64,000 bases of DNA, from assembly GCF_901827205.1 (NCBI RefSeq), contig NZ_LR594675.1, positions 2,046,001 to 2,110,000 of the forward strand, read 5' to 3'. Positions within the stretch are counted from its first letter, which is position 1, and each line of letters opens with the position of its first letter. Made by a program: the position numbers and the translations under genes. Shown piece by piece: positions 43,811-52,400 of the stretch. Origin of the DNA: Variovorax sp. PBS-H4. Its GTDB lineage: Bacteria; Pseudomonadota; Gammaproteobacteria; Burkholderiales; Burkholderiaceae_C. The notes beneath the pieces were generated by a model. It had not been told where the DNA came from, did not search any database, and saw nothing but the letters and a program-made list of their open reading frames with translations.

Positions 43811-45585
43811 TCGTCGCGACCGCCGGCCACATCGACCATGGCAAGACCACGCTGGTGAAGGCGCTCACCGGCGTCGACACCGACCGGCTGCCGCAGGAAA
43901 AGGCGCGCGGCATCTCCATCGACATCGGCTTCGCCTACTGGCGAGCCCCCGGCGGCGCGACGGTCGGCTTCGTCGATGTGCCGGGACATGAGCGCTTCGT
44001 GCGCAACATGCTCGCCGGCGTGTGCGGCGTCGATTACGCGATCGTGGTGGTCGCCGCGGACGACGGCGTGATGCCGCAGACGCGCGAGCACGTCAGCATC
44101 ATCGACCTGCTCGGCATCGGGCGAGGCATCGCAGTCATCACCAAGGCCGACCGCGTCGATGGCGATCGCCTGGTCGACGTGTCGCGCCAGACGCGCGAGC
44201 TGTTGCACGGAACTTCGCTGCAAGCCGTGCCGCAGCTGCCCGTCTCCGCAGTGAGCGGGCAGGGCATCGATGCCCTGCGCGCGGAGCTCGACGCGGCAGC
44301 TTCCTCGCTCCGGCGCGCCGCCGCCGAGGGCCGGCGTGCGCGCTTCGCCGTCGACCGCGCGTTCACCGTCGCCGGCAGCGGCACGGTGGTGACCGGCACC
44401 GTGTTCGACGGCGCCGTGCGCATCGGCGACCGGCTGATCCTGTCGCCGAGCGGGCGCGACGTGCGCGTGCGCGGGATCCAGAAGGACGGCAAGCCGGCCG
44501 AGCGCGCCGAAGCCGGCGAGCGCTGCGCGCTCAATCTCGCGCGGCTGGAGCTTTCGCAGGTGCAGCGCGGCGACTGGGTAATGCACGCGGACCTGCACGC
44601 GCCCACGCAGCGCCTCGACGTGGCATTGCAGGTGCTGCCCGGCGAGGCGCATGCGCTGCGGCACTGGACGCCGGTGCATCTGCATCTGGGCACCTGCGAC
44701 GTGACGGCGCGCGTGTCGCTGCGGCGCGGCGAGTCGGTCGAACCGGGCGCGCACACCTTCGCCCGGCTCATCGTGGACCAGCCGATCTCCGCCCTGCATG
44801 GCGACCGCTTCATCCTGCGTGACCAGTCCGCGCAGCGCACGGTCGGTGGCGGCCGGGTGCTCGATGCGTTTCCCGCGCAGCGCCGTCTTCCCTACGAACT
44901 GCGCCGGCGGCAACTGGAGGCCATGGCATTGCCTTCGGCGCGGGAGGCCTTGCAGGCACTGGCGGCCTGCATGCCGGCCGGCGTGAACGCGGCGGCGTTC
45001 GCACGCAACTTCAATCTCGATCCCGGTGCCTTCGCGCAAGTGCTGAAGCACACCGGCCTTGCGAGCGTCGGCACGGGCGCGCAGACGCTGGTGCTGGCGG
45101 CCGCCGCCGTGGCAGCCCGGTTGGCGCCCAGGCCGGCCGACGCGCCACTCGAAAAACCCGAACACCTTCGCCTCTGGCAGTTGGCCGAACCAGTGCTGAT
45201 GCGCGCAGGCCTTGCCGGCCTCACCGTGCCCCAGCTCGCCGATGCCCTGGATGCCAGGGAGTCCGTGCTGCGTGACATGCTCCATCGCAAGGCGCAGGCC
45301 GGCGACGCGGCGCGGGTGGGCGACGATCGCTTCTTCCTGCGCAGCACCATGGACGAATTCATCCATGTGGCGCGCGGTGTGGCGCACGCGGTACCCGACG
45401 GGCGCTTTACCGCCGGCAAGTTCCGCGACGGGGCGGGGATTGGCCGCGCGCTGGCAGTGCAGGTGCTCGAGACCCTCGATCGCCTCGGCGTGACCCAGCG
45501 CGTCGCCGATGTCCGCGTGCTGCGCGCACGTCCGTCGTCCGAACCATCTTCCGCGTCAACCGTCCCAGGAGAAAGATCTTCATGA
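43807..45585 (+). CDS. selB: Selenocysteine-specific elongation factor
   Basis: 592 aa GTPase bringing Sec-tRNA to UGA codons by binding the mRNA SECIS hairpin. G1 is AGHIDHGKTTLVKAL, G3 DVPGHERFVRNM and G4 TKAD. EF-Tu-like domains 2-3 follow, then four winged-helix units in the C-terminal third (from about residue 380) that bind the mRNA. The GTG start at 43807 overlaps the selA stop as GTGA. The TrxR-like gene follows with an ATGA overlap. Confidence 0.96.
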   Translation: MIVATAGHIDHGKTTLVKALTGVDTDRLPQEKARGISIDIGFAYWRAPGGATVGFVDVPGHERFVRNMLAGVCGVDYAIVVVAADDGVMPQTREHVSIIDLLGIGRGIAVITKADRVDGDRLVDVSRQTRELLHGTSLQAVPQLPVSAVSGQGIDALRAELDAAASSLRRAAAEGRRARFAVDRAFTVAGSGTVVTGTVFDGAVRIGDRLILSPSGRDVRVRGIQKDGKPAERAEAGERCALNLARLELSQVQRGDWVMHADLHAPTQRLDVALQVLPGEAHALRHWTPVHLHLGTCDVTARVSLRRGESVEPGAHTFARLIVDQPISALHGDRFILRDQSAQRTVGGGRVLDAFPAQRRLPYELRRRQLEAMALPSAREALQALAACMPAGVNAAAFARNFNLDPGAFAQVLKHTGLASVGTGAQTLVLAAAAVAARLAPRPADAPLEKPEHLRLWQLAEPVLMRAGLAGLTVPQLADALDARESVLRDMLHRKAQAGDAARVGDDRFFLRSTMDEFIHVARGVAHAVPDGRFTAGKFRDGAGIGRALAVQVLETLDRLGVTQRVADVRVLRARPSSEPSSASTVPGERSS

Positions 45586-46484
45586 GCGACACCACTTCCC
45601 ACGACCTGGTCGTGATCGGCGCCGGCGCGGCCGGCCTCAGTGCGGCACTCGAAGGTCTGCGAGCCGGCCTTGCCACCGCGTGGCTCGAGGCGCAGATGTT
45701 CGGTGGCCTCGTCCTCAACGTCAACGTGCTGGACGGCGAGGTCCAGGGCAGCGGCGCCGAGCTGTCCTCCACGTGGATGTCCGATGCGGTGGAACTCGGC
45801 GGCGAAAACCTGGAAGGCGTGGCCAGCGGCATCGAGCGTGACGGCGATGCGCTGGTGGTCGTGAGCGACGCGGGCCGCCACCGCGCGCGCGCCGTCGTCG
45901 TGGCGTCGGGCGCCGCGCTGAAGAAGCTCGGCGTCCCGGGCGAGGCCGAGCTCGAACACAAGGGTGTTTCCCACTGCGCCGACTGCGATGGCCCGATGTT
46001 CCAGGGCCAGGATGTCGTGGTGGTCGGTGGCGGCGATTCGGCCCTGCAATCGGCAACGGTACTGTCGCGCTTCTGCAGCCGGGTCCACCTGGTTCATCGA
46101 GGCAGTGCCTTCCGCGCGAAGCCGCAGTGGGTCGATGCGGTCCTGTCGGCCGCCAACATCCAGGTGCACTGGAACAGCGTGGTCGAAGAATTGCTCGGGA
46201 CCGCAGGCGTCGAGGGCGTGCGTGTCAATGGCGAGACCCTCCCGTGCAGCGGCTTCTTCGCCTTCGTCGGTCTCCAGCCGGCGACGGCTTTCCTGCCGGC
46301 AGAGATCGCACGCGACGAGCGCGGGGCAGTCCTTGCCGTGAACGGCATGGAGACATCCATGCCCGGCGTGTTCGCGGCAGGGGTCGTGCGCGCTGGCTGC
46401 GGTGGGTCGCTCGCCGATGCGATGGCCGACGGGCAAGCGGCCGCGCAGGCCGCGATCGCCCACCTGGCGTTGGCAAAGGCCTGA
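45582..46484 (+). CDS. Thioredoxin-reductase-like FAD/NAD(P) oxidoreductase
   Basis: 300 aa. FAD motif VIGAGAAGLSAALEG, NAD(P) motif VVVGGGDSALQSATVL and the redox disulfide Cys132-Ala-Asp-Cys135 in HCADCDGPMF. These are the hallmarks of the low-molecular-weight TrxR family, though the C-terminal FAFVGLQPATAFL region is diverged from TrxB. The ATG overlaps the selB stop (ATGA), so it is made with the Sec machinery. I infer it reduces a selenoprotein or a carrier rather than ordinary thioredoxin. Confidence 0.9.
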   Translation: MSDTTSHDLVVIGAGAAGLSAALEGLRAGLATAWLEAQMFGGLVLNVNVLDGEVQGSGAELSSTWMSDAVELGGENLEGVASGIERDGDALVVVSDAGRHRARAVVVASGAALKKLGVPGEAELEHKGVSHCADCDGPMFQGQDVVVVGGGDSALQSATVLSRFCSRVHLVHRGSAFRAKPQWVDAVLSAANIQVHWNSVVEELLGTAGVEGVRVNGETLPCSGFFAFVGLQPATAFLPAEIARDERGAVLAVNGMETSMPGVFAAGVVRAGCGGSLADAMADGQAAAQAAIAHLALAKA

Positions 46485-46652
46485 TCAGCCGGCCGGCAGA
46501 TGCATGCCGCCGATGCGGGTCGGGCGTGCTTCGACCTCGTTCGCCAATTGCGAAAAGAGCCTTCGCGACTCAAGGTGGTGCGCTCACCGGGGGGTTCCTA
46601 CACTGCGCCGCATGCACAAGCTTTCCCCCATCCCGCGGCACAATCCGCGCCC

Positions 46653-46742
46653 GATTGCGATGCGCTCCGCACGTTCGTCGGTGAACAATTCAAGCGCTGG
46701 CGTCACCTGGTGAAAGACAAGAACATCACCTCGACCGATTGA
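46653..46742 (+). pseudogene. Possible remnant of a Bug receptor C-terminus
   Basis: The translated end DALRTFVGEQFKRWRHLV followed by KDKNITSTD and a stop resembles the terminal helix of TctC-type proteins (F-V-x-x-E-x-x-R-W-x-x-V-V-K). The region upstream does not look like a receptor. It could be a relic of a deletion or duplication next to the intact Bug gene. The rest of the 286-base gap shows nothing else. Confidence 0.3.
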
Positions 46743-46770
46743 CCAACCCTTTCCGGCATCAAGGCACCAC

Positions 46771-47751
46771 ATGCATTGCAAAACCTTCCTCGCCGCGCTC
46801 GCGGCCACCGCTTTCTGGCTCGCGGCGCCTGCCTTCGCGCAGGGCTTCCCGAGCCGCCCGGTCACGCTGGTGTCGCCGTTCCCGGCCGGCAGCGGCAGCG
46901 ACCTCACCGCGCGTGCGGTGTCGCCCGGCCTCTCGGATGCGCTGGGCCAGCCGGTGATCGTCGACAACCGGGCCGGCGCGGGCGGATCGATCGGCGCGCA
47001 GTACGTCGCAAGGGCCAAGCCCGACGGCTACACGCTCTTCCTAGCCAGCCTGAGCTTCTCGGTGCTGCCGAGCCTGATGGAACTGGGCTTCGACCCCGTC
47101 AAGGACTTCGAGGCCGTGACGCTGATGGGCCTGCAGTCGCTGGTGTTCGTCGTGCCGCCCTCGCTGCCGGTGAACTCGATGGCCGAACTCGCGGCGCTTG
47201 CGAAGGCCAGGCCGGGCAAGCTGAACTATGCGTCGGCCGGCATCGGCAGCATCGGCCACCTCACCGGGGAGCTGCTGAAGAACGAACGTTCGCTCGACAT
47301 CGTGCATGTCCCGTTCAAGGGCACGCCGGAGGCACTTACCGCGATCATGACGGGCGAGGTCCAGATGGGGCTGATCGCCATGCCGGCAGTCGAGGCGCAG
47401 ATCAAGGCCGGCAAGGTCAAGGCCCTGGGCGTGACCGGCAGCAGGCGCGAGCGCAGCCTGCCCGACGTGCCGACCATGGCCGAGGCGGGCTACCCCAGCA
47501 TGGGCGATTCGGTGTGGTACGCGGTGCTGGCGCCCACCGGAACACCCAAGGACGTGATCGCGCGCCTGAATGCCGTATTCGGCGAGACGCTGGCCAAGCC
47601 TGCCACCATCGAGCGCCTGGAGGGGCCGGCCAAGACTTCGCCCACCGTGAGCTCGCCGCAGGAGGCGACCGACTACGTGCGCGCCCAGCTTGCCAAGTGG
47701 AGCGGCGTCGCCGCGAAAGCCGGCCTGCAGCCGCAGCGCACGACCAAATAG
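46771..47751 (+). CDS. Bug/TctC-family tripartite tricarboxylate receptor
   Basis: 326 aa periplasmic carboxylate-binding protein. Signal peptide MHCKTFLAALAATAFWLA, mature start FPSRPVTLVSPFPAGSGSDL, DNRAGAGGSIGAQYV and DGYTLFLASLS. It directly precedes the selenoprotein gene by 99 bases, so it is probably the receptor for the substrate of that pathway. Confidence 0.92.
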   Translation: MHCKTFLAALAATAFWLAAPAFAQGFPSRPVTLVSPFPAGSGSDLTARAVSPGLSDALGQPVIVDNRAGAGGSIGAQYVARAKPDGYTLFLASLSFSVLPSLMELGFDPVKDFEAVTLMGLQSLVFVVPPSLPVNSMAELAALAKARPGKLNYASAGIGSIGHLTGELLKNERSLDIVHVPFKGTPEALTAIMTGEVQMGLIAMPAVEAQIKAGKVKALGVTGSRRERSLPDVPTMAEAGYPSMGDSVWYAVLAPTGTPKDVIARLNAVFGETLAKPATIERLEGPAKTSPTVSSPQEATDYVRAQLAKWSGVAAKAGLQPQRTTK

Positions 47752-47850
47752 GAAAGCAGAAAAAAGCGAATGCTGTTTTCCCACGCCGTCGTAGGCGCCC
47801 GCGCGAGCTGCTCCTAACATCGGCACACAACACCACCGAAGGACTTCATC

Positions 47851-49563
47851 ATGGAAAAACTGTCTGTCATCAGCCCCATCGGCGCGGAAGCCGTCGAGCA
47901 GAAGAACCTGGCCAAGCGCCTGGACACCCTCAACGGCAAGGTCGTCGCCGAAGTCTGGAATGAGGACTTCAAGGGCGACATCATGTTTCCCATCTACCGG
48001 GAGCTGCTCAAGCAGCGCTTTCCCGAGGTGAAGATCGTTCCCTATACGGACATTCCCTACGCCTCGCTCAAGGGCACGCCCTCCTACCAGCGCGAGGTGC
48101 TCAACGACATCGTCGCGGCACTGAAGGCCAAGGGGGCCGACGCCGTCATCACCGGCAACGGAGGCTGAGGCACCTGCACACCGGCCGCGGTGCGGCCGGC
48201 AGCAGAAGCAGAAAAGATTCTCGGCATCCCGTCGGCGGTGGTGTCGATGCCGGGATTCAACATGGTCGGGCAGCTGTCTGCCAAGGCGGCGGGTGTCCCG
48301 GACGTGCCCGTGGTCGAGTACCCGGGCGCGGTCGGCGTGGACCACGCCGAGATCCGCGACAAGATCACGAACGTCCTGTTCGATCGCATCGTCAATGCGC
48401 TGACCAAGCCGATCAAGCCGCGTGCGCTGGGCAAGGCGACCGGCTGGGACTCGAAGAAGATCGTCTTCGAAGGCGACTTCGACGAGGTCAACGCGCACTT
48501 CCACGAGATGGACTGGAGCGACGGACTGCCGATCGTTCCGCCGACGCTGGAGCGCGTGGAAGAGTTCCTGCGCTACACCGACCGCAAGCCCGACGAGGTG
48601 ATCGCCGTGTTGCCGCAGATGAACCTGCGCGCCACGGTGTGGAACATCGCGGCCAACGGCGTGATGGCCGGGTGCAAGCCGCAGACCATGCCGATCCTCG
48701 TGGCCATGGTCGAGGCCCTGCAGGAAGACAAGTACAACCTCGACAACATCGGCACCACTTGGGGCATCACGCCCTACGTGTTCCTCAACGGGCCGATCGT
48801 GAAGGAACTGGGCTTCAACAACGGGGCGGGGCTCATCTCGCGCGGCGCCAATCCGTCGTTCGGCCGGGCGCTGGGGCTCATCATCCGCAACATCGGCGGC
48901 TACCGTCCGGCGAAGAACCAGATGGGCACCTTCGGCTACCCGATCAACTTCTGCTTCGCCGAGAACGACGAGCTGAACCCGTGGGAGCCGTACCACGTGG
49001 AAAAGGGATTCGACCGCAACGCGAGCACGGTGTCCGTGAGCACGACGATGAACTGGGGCTTCCAGCCGTCGCCCTACACGCGCGACGACCAGAGTGGGGC
49101 CGAGTGCGCTCTCAAACAGCTGTGCCGTGATGCGCTGCGCAAGCCCGCCTTCGCGCTGTTCGCCGAGCGCGGGCCGGCGAGCTTCGTCAACGACATCGTG
49201 TTCGTGCTGGCGCCGCCGGTGGCAAGGGTGCTGGCGGACGCAGGCTACTCGAAGGACGACATCCGCCGCTACATCTGCGAGAACACCACCGTGCCGCGCC
49301 GCTACCTGGACTTCGAGCTGAAGTACACGATGGCCGAGGTGCACACGATCGAGGAGAAGATCAAGCTCGGGACCTTCCCGCCTGAGTTCGACGTGGGGCC
49401 GGACGACCCGGTGAGGGTCATGCCCGGTCCCGAGTACATCGAGATCCTGGTCGCAGGGGATCCAGGGCGCAACCGGATCAAGACACTCGATTCGGGCTAC
49501 ACGCGCGTCACCACGAAAGAGATCAAGTTGCCGGCCAACTGGGCCGACCTCCCCAAGCGTTGA
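47851..49563 (+). CDS. Selenoprotein with G-x-G-G-U-G-T-C motif (UGSC-like family)
   Basis: One frame of 571 codons interrupted only by an in-frame TGA at 48166-48168. Reading it as Sec106 gives 570 aa. The N-terminal domain (about 1-200) runs MEKLSVISPIGAEAVEQKN to DAVITGNGG, then U106-G-T-C109-T-P-A-A and GIPSAVVSMPGF. The second domain starts about residue 220 (MDWSDGLPIVPPT) and runs to the end. It has no recognised catalytic motif that I can name. U-x-x-C suggests a redox or selenolate nucleophile. The T-UGTC-T segment is reminiscent of selenoprotein B of glycine reductase. Automated callers would split it into 47851-48168 and 48190-49563. selC-selA-selB lie upstream. Confidence 0.92.
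48166..48205 (+). promoter_or_regulatory. Candidate bacterial SECIS element
   Basis: The Sec UGA is at 48166-48168. CCGGCCGC (48181-48188), loop GGT (48189-48191) and GCGGCCGG (48192-48199) form a perfect 8-bp stem whose loop begins 21 bases past the UGA. A lower CTGC/GCAG stem (48174-48177/48202-48205) extends it. A GU-containing apical loop at this distance is what SelB needs in E. coli. Confidence 0.8.
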
Positions 49564-49598
49564 CGCTCATCTTCGAGCAAACAGAGCTGGAGACAACG

Positions 49599-50579
49599 AT
49601 GAAGAACTTTCGACGCAGGATGCTCCTGGCAACGATGGCCGGATGCGCGCTTTCACCAGGGCTCGCATTGGGCGAGGCCGTGTGGCCCGACAAGCCGGTG
49701 CGGGTGGTCGTCCCCTGGGCGCCGGGGGGCATCACCGACATCCTTGCGCGCGTGATCGCGCAAAAGCTGTCGGCGCATTTCGGCCAGCAGTTCGTGATCG
49801 ACAACAAGGCGGGCGCTTCCGGCAACATCGGTGCCGAACTGGTCGCGAAAGCGCCAGCCGACGGCTACACGCTGCTGCTGACCAACCCGGGCGCGTTCTC
49901 GACCAACCCGTTCCTCTATGCCGACCTTCGCTACAAGCCTTCGGACTTCGCGCCCATCATCGTGCTGGCGAAGTTTCCGAATGCGTTGATCGTGAACAAG
50001 GACCTGCCGGTGAAGTCGGCCATGGAACTCGTGGAGTACGCGAAGAAAAACCCGACGGCGCTCAACGGTGGCTCTTCCGGGGCGAGCAGCTCGGGCCATC
50101 TGTCGCTGGAGATGTTCAAGTACCTGACCGGCGCGCCCGTGCAGAACGTGTTCTACCAGGGCGCCGCGCCGACCAAGATCGACCTGGCCGCAGGTCGCAT
50201 CCAGGTGGTGCTCGACAATATTCCGGGCTACCTGAGCGAGCTGCAGGCAGGCACGGTACGCATGCTGGCGGTGGGCACCAAGACTCGGCTGGCGACCTTT
50301 CCCGATGTGCCCACGCTCGACGAAGCGGGCGTGAAGGGTTATGAATCGTCGGTCTGGTACGCCATGGCGGCCCCCAAGGGCACGCCACCAGCCATCATCC
50401 AGAAGGTGAATGCCGCCGCCGCCGCGGCGCTGGCCGCCCCCGATGTGCAGGACAGGATCAAGCAACTGCAGGGCATCGCCATGGGCGGTTCGCCGGAGGA
50501 CGCCGGGCACTTCTTTGCGGAAGAAGCCCAGCGCTGGAAGGTGATCATCGAGAAGGGCGGCATCAAGGCCGGAGGTTAG
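49599..50579 (+). CDS. Bug/TctC-family tripartite tricarboxylate receptor
   Basis: 326 aa. ATG 49599 (MKNFRRRMLLATMAGCALS) is preceded by GGAG at six bases. The N-terminus contains R-R-R-M-L-L, a possible twin-arginine signal. Mature motifs are WPDKPVRVVVPWAPGGITD, DNKAGASGNIGAELV and DGYTLLLTNPG. It is 36 bases after the selenoprotein gene and probably in the same operon. It converges with a leftward SDR gene. Confidence 0.92.
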   Translation: MKNFRRRMLLATMAGCALSPGLALGEAVWPDKPVRVVVPWAPGGITDILARVIAQKLSAHFGQQFVIDNKAGASGNIGAELVAKAPADGYTLLLTNPGAFSTNPFLYADLRYKPSDFAPIIVLAKFPNALIVNKDLPVKSAMELVEYAKKNPTALNGGSSGASSSGHLSLEMFKYLTGAPVQNVFYQGAAPTKIDLAAGRIQVVLDNIPGYLSELQAGTVRMLAVGTKTRLATFPDVPTLDEAGVKGYESSVWYAMAAPKGTPPAIIQKVNAAAAAALAAPDVQDRIKQLQGIAMGGSPEDAGHFFAEEAQRWKVIIEKGGIKAGG

Positions 50580-51370
50580 CGCGCCTGGCTGCTGCGGAAG
50601 ATGCCCGCCGCAGCGCCGCTGTCCAGCAGCAGGTTGTGGCCGGTGATCGACCGCGCCGCGGTCGAGGCCAGGAACACGGCCGCGTCCGCGAAGTCCTCGG
50701 GCGTTGGCAGCCAGCCCAGCGGCATCGACGCGGCGACCTCGCGCACCGCCTGGTCGACGTCCTTGGCGCCGGCGACGGCGAGTTGCTTGCGCAGGAAGGG
50801 CGTGTCCGTCGACGCGGGCGCGATGGCGTTCACGCGCACGCCCCGCGGCCCGTATTCGAGCGCCAGCGATTTGGTGAGGCCGACGATCGCATGCTTGGAG
50901 GTGGTGTAGATGCTGCGTCCGGCCCGGGCAGTCACGCCCTGCAGCGAACTCGTGAAAAGAAGGCTGGCGCGTGGGCTGCGCACGAGGCTGCGCAAGGCGG
51001 CCTGCGCCGAATAGATGGAGCCCAGCACGTTGACTTCCACCACGCGCCGGATCTGGGCCGTTTCGGCCTCAATGAGCGAACCCGCGAAGCCCACCCCCGC
51101 GTGGGCGAGGAAGATGTCGATCGGAGCGCCGAAGAAGGCTTCCGCGTGATCCACCAGCCGCGTGCAGGCCTCGGGGTCGGCGATGTCGCAGGCCAGTGCG
51201 GTGACGCGCTCGCCGCTCGCGTCGATCCCCCTTGCGCAGGCCGTCGCAGCGTCGCCGTCGAGGTCCGAGATCACCACCCGCGCGCCTTCAGCCGCGAAGC
51301 GCCGCGCTGCAGCAGCACCCAACCCGCGCGCCGCGCCGGTGACTACAGCGTGGTAGTTCTTCAGCTGCAT
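50576..51370 (-). CDS. Short-chain dehydrogenase/reductase
   Basis: 264 aa from ATG 51370 (MQLKNYHAVVTGAARG). A TTG at 51379 overlapping the upstream stop is also possible. Cofactor motif VTGAARGLGAAA, catalytic Y-T-T-S-K with serine in FTSSLQGVT. The usual N-N-A-G is A-H-A-G, shared with the neighbouring SDR. Its stop overlaps the end of the Bug gene by four bases on the opposite strand. Confidence 0.88.
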   Translation of the reverse strand: MQLKNYHAVVTGAARGLGAAAARRFAAEGARVVISDLDGDAATACARGIDASGERVTALACDIADPEACTRLVDHAEAFFGAPIDIFLAHAGVGFAGSLIEAETAQIRRVVEVNVLGSIYSAQAALRSLVRSPRASLLFTSSLQGVTARAGRSIYTTSKHAIVGLTKSLALEYGPRGVRVNAIAPASTDTPFLRKQLAVAGAKDVDQAVREVAASMPLGWLPTPEDFADAAVFLASTAARSITGHNLLLDSGAAAGIFRSSQAR

Positions 51371-51375
51371 CGGGT

Positions 51376-52155
51376 TCAAGCCGTCTTGCCGCCGTCGACC
51401 AGCAGCGACGCGCCGTTGACGTAGGACGCTTCATTCGAGAGCAGGAACAGCGCGGCGTTGGCGACCTCTTCCGGCCGTGCGGCGCGCCCCATCGGATTGC
51501 CCGAGGAGCGGATGCGCTTCAGCTCGTTCAGGTCCTTGCCCTTGGTCTCTTCCTCGTCGGGGCGCGAGACCAGCGTGTCGAGCATTGGGGTGTCGGTGGT
51601 GCCGGGGCAGACCACGTTCACCCGGATGTTGTCCGGGCCGTAGCGCTTGGCCAGCGAGCGGGCCAGCCCGATGACGCCCCACTTGGCCACGGAGTACAGC
51701 GGGCTGAAGGGCGAGCCGATCACGCCCGAGGTGGACGAGGTGAACAGGATGCTGCCGCCGCCGGCCTTGCGCATCAGCGGGATCGCCTCGATCGCGCTCG
51801 CGAGCGCGGCGCGCACGTTGAGGTTCATCGCGATATCGAACTCGCGCAGGTCCAGGCCCTCGATTTTCGAGACCGAGGCATGGCCCGCGTGCGCCCACAT
51901 GAAGTCGAGCTTGCCGAAGCGCTTCGCGGCTTCGTGCACCAGCCCGCGGGCGAAATCCTCTTCCATGAGGTTGCCGGCCAGCGCGAAGGCGTGGCCGCCA
52001 GAGGTCTTGATTGCCTCGGCGACCTCCTGGGCCTTCGCCTCGTCGAGATCCACCACGGCGACGGACGCCCCTTCGGCGGCGAAACGCAGCGCGCCCGCGC
52101 GGCCCATGCCCGAAGCTCCTGCCGTGACGATCCCGAACCTGTCGGCCATGCGCAT
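51376..52155 (-). CDS. Short-chain dehydrogenase/reductase
   Basis: 259 aa. The ATG at 52155 (MRMADRFGIVTAGASGMGRAG) has AGGAG five bases upstream. The N-terminal motif is T-A-G-A-S-G-M-G. A-H-A-G replaces N-N-A-G, and the catalytic residues are S in FTSSTSGV and Y-S-V-A-K. PGTTDTPMLDT is the family C-terminal loop. Probably co-transcribed with the downstream SDR. Confidence 0.88.
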   Translation of the reverse strand: MRMADRFGIVTAGASGMGRAGALRFAAEGASVAVVDLDEAKAQEVAEAIKTSGGHAFALAGNLMEEDFARGLVHEAAKRFGKLDFMWAHAGHASVSKIEGLDLREFDIAMNLNVRAALASAIEAIPLMRKAGGGSILFTSSTSGVIGSPFSPLYSVAKWGVIGLARSLAKRYGPDNIRVNVVCPGTTDTPMLDTLVSRPDEEETKGKDLNELKRIRSSGNPMGRAARPEEVANAALFLLSNEASYVNGASLLVDGGKTA

Positions 52156-52306
52156 GTCATCTCCTGTGGAAGTCCGGCCACTGTAGAAGCCCGCACCGCG
52201 CGGCAAAAGCGCGATTCGGCGAAACCAGTTTTCGGTTTTTGCAGTCCTGGAGTGCGCGCTGCGGAGTCATCATCGACTGCATTCCAGTTCCATCGAAAGA
52301 ACGCTC

Positions 52307-52384
52307 ATGCACGCACGCCGCCCATTTCTCCGACAGGCTTCCGCGGCCACGGCCGCCACCATCTCGGCGTGCGAAGTCGCCTGA
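52307..52384 (+). CDS. 25-codon mini-ORF with Tat-like leader
   Basis: Encodes M-H-A-R-R-P-F-L-R-Q-A-S-A-A-T followed by a short tail ending C-E-V-A-stop. R-R-x-F-L-R resembles a twin-arginine signal. It ends 16 bases before the flavoprotein ATG and is in another frame. It may be a deleted signal-peptide relic or simply spurious. Confidence 0.3.
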   Translation: MHARRPFLRQASAATAATISACEVA

Positions 52385-52400
52385 GCGGGAGAGGGCGCGC

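Noticed and set aside
46482..46742. In-frame continuation for about 86 codons after the TGA of the TrxR-like gene, possibly a second Sec site
   Set aside because: The enzyme ends at a normal TrxR length. The extension has no coding character except the last 30 residues, and I see no U-x-x-C motif.
47851..48189. The selenoprotein gene as a pseudogene broken by a stop
   Set aside because: Both halves stay in one frame with good coding pattern, the stop is specifically UGA in a U-G-T-C motif, a hairpin follows, and selC/selA/selB are adjacent.
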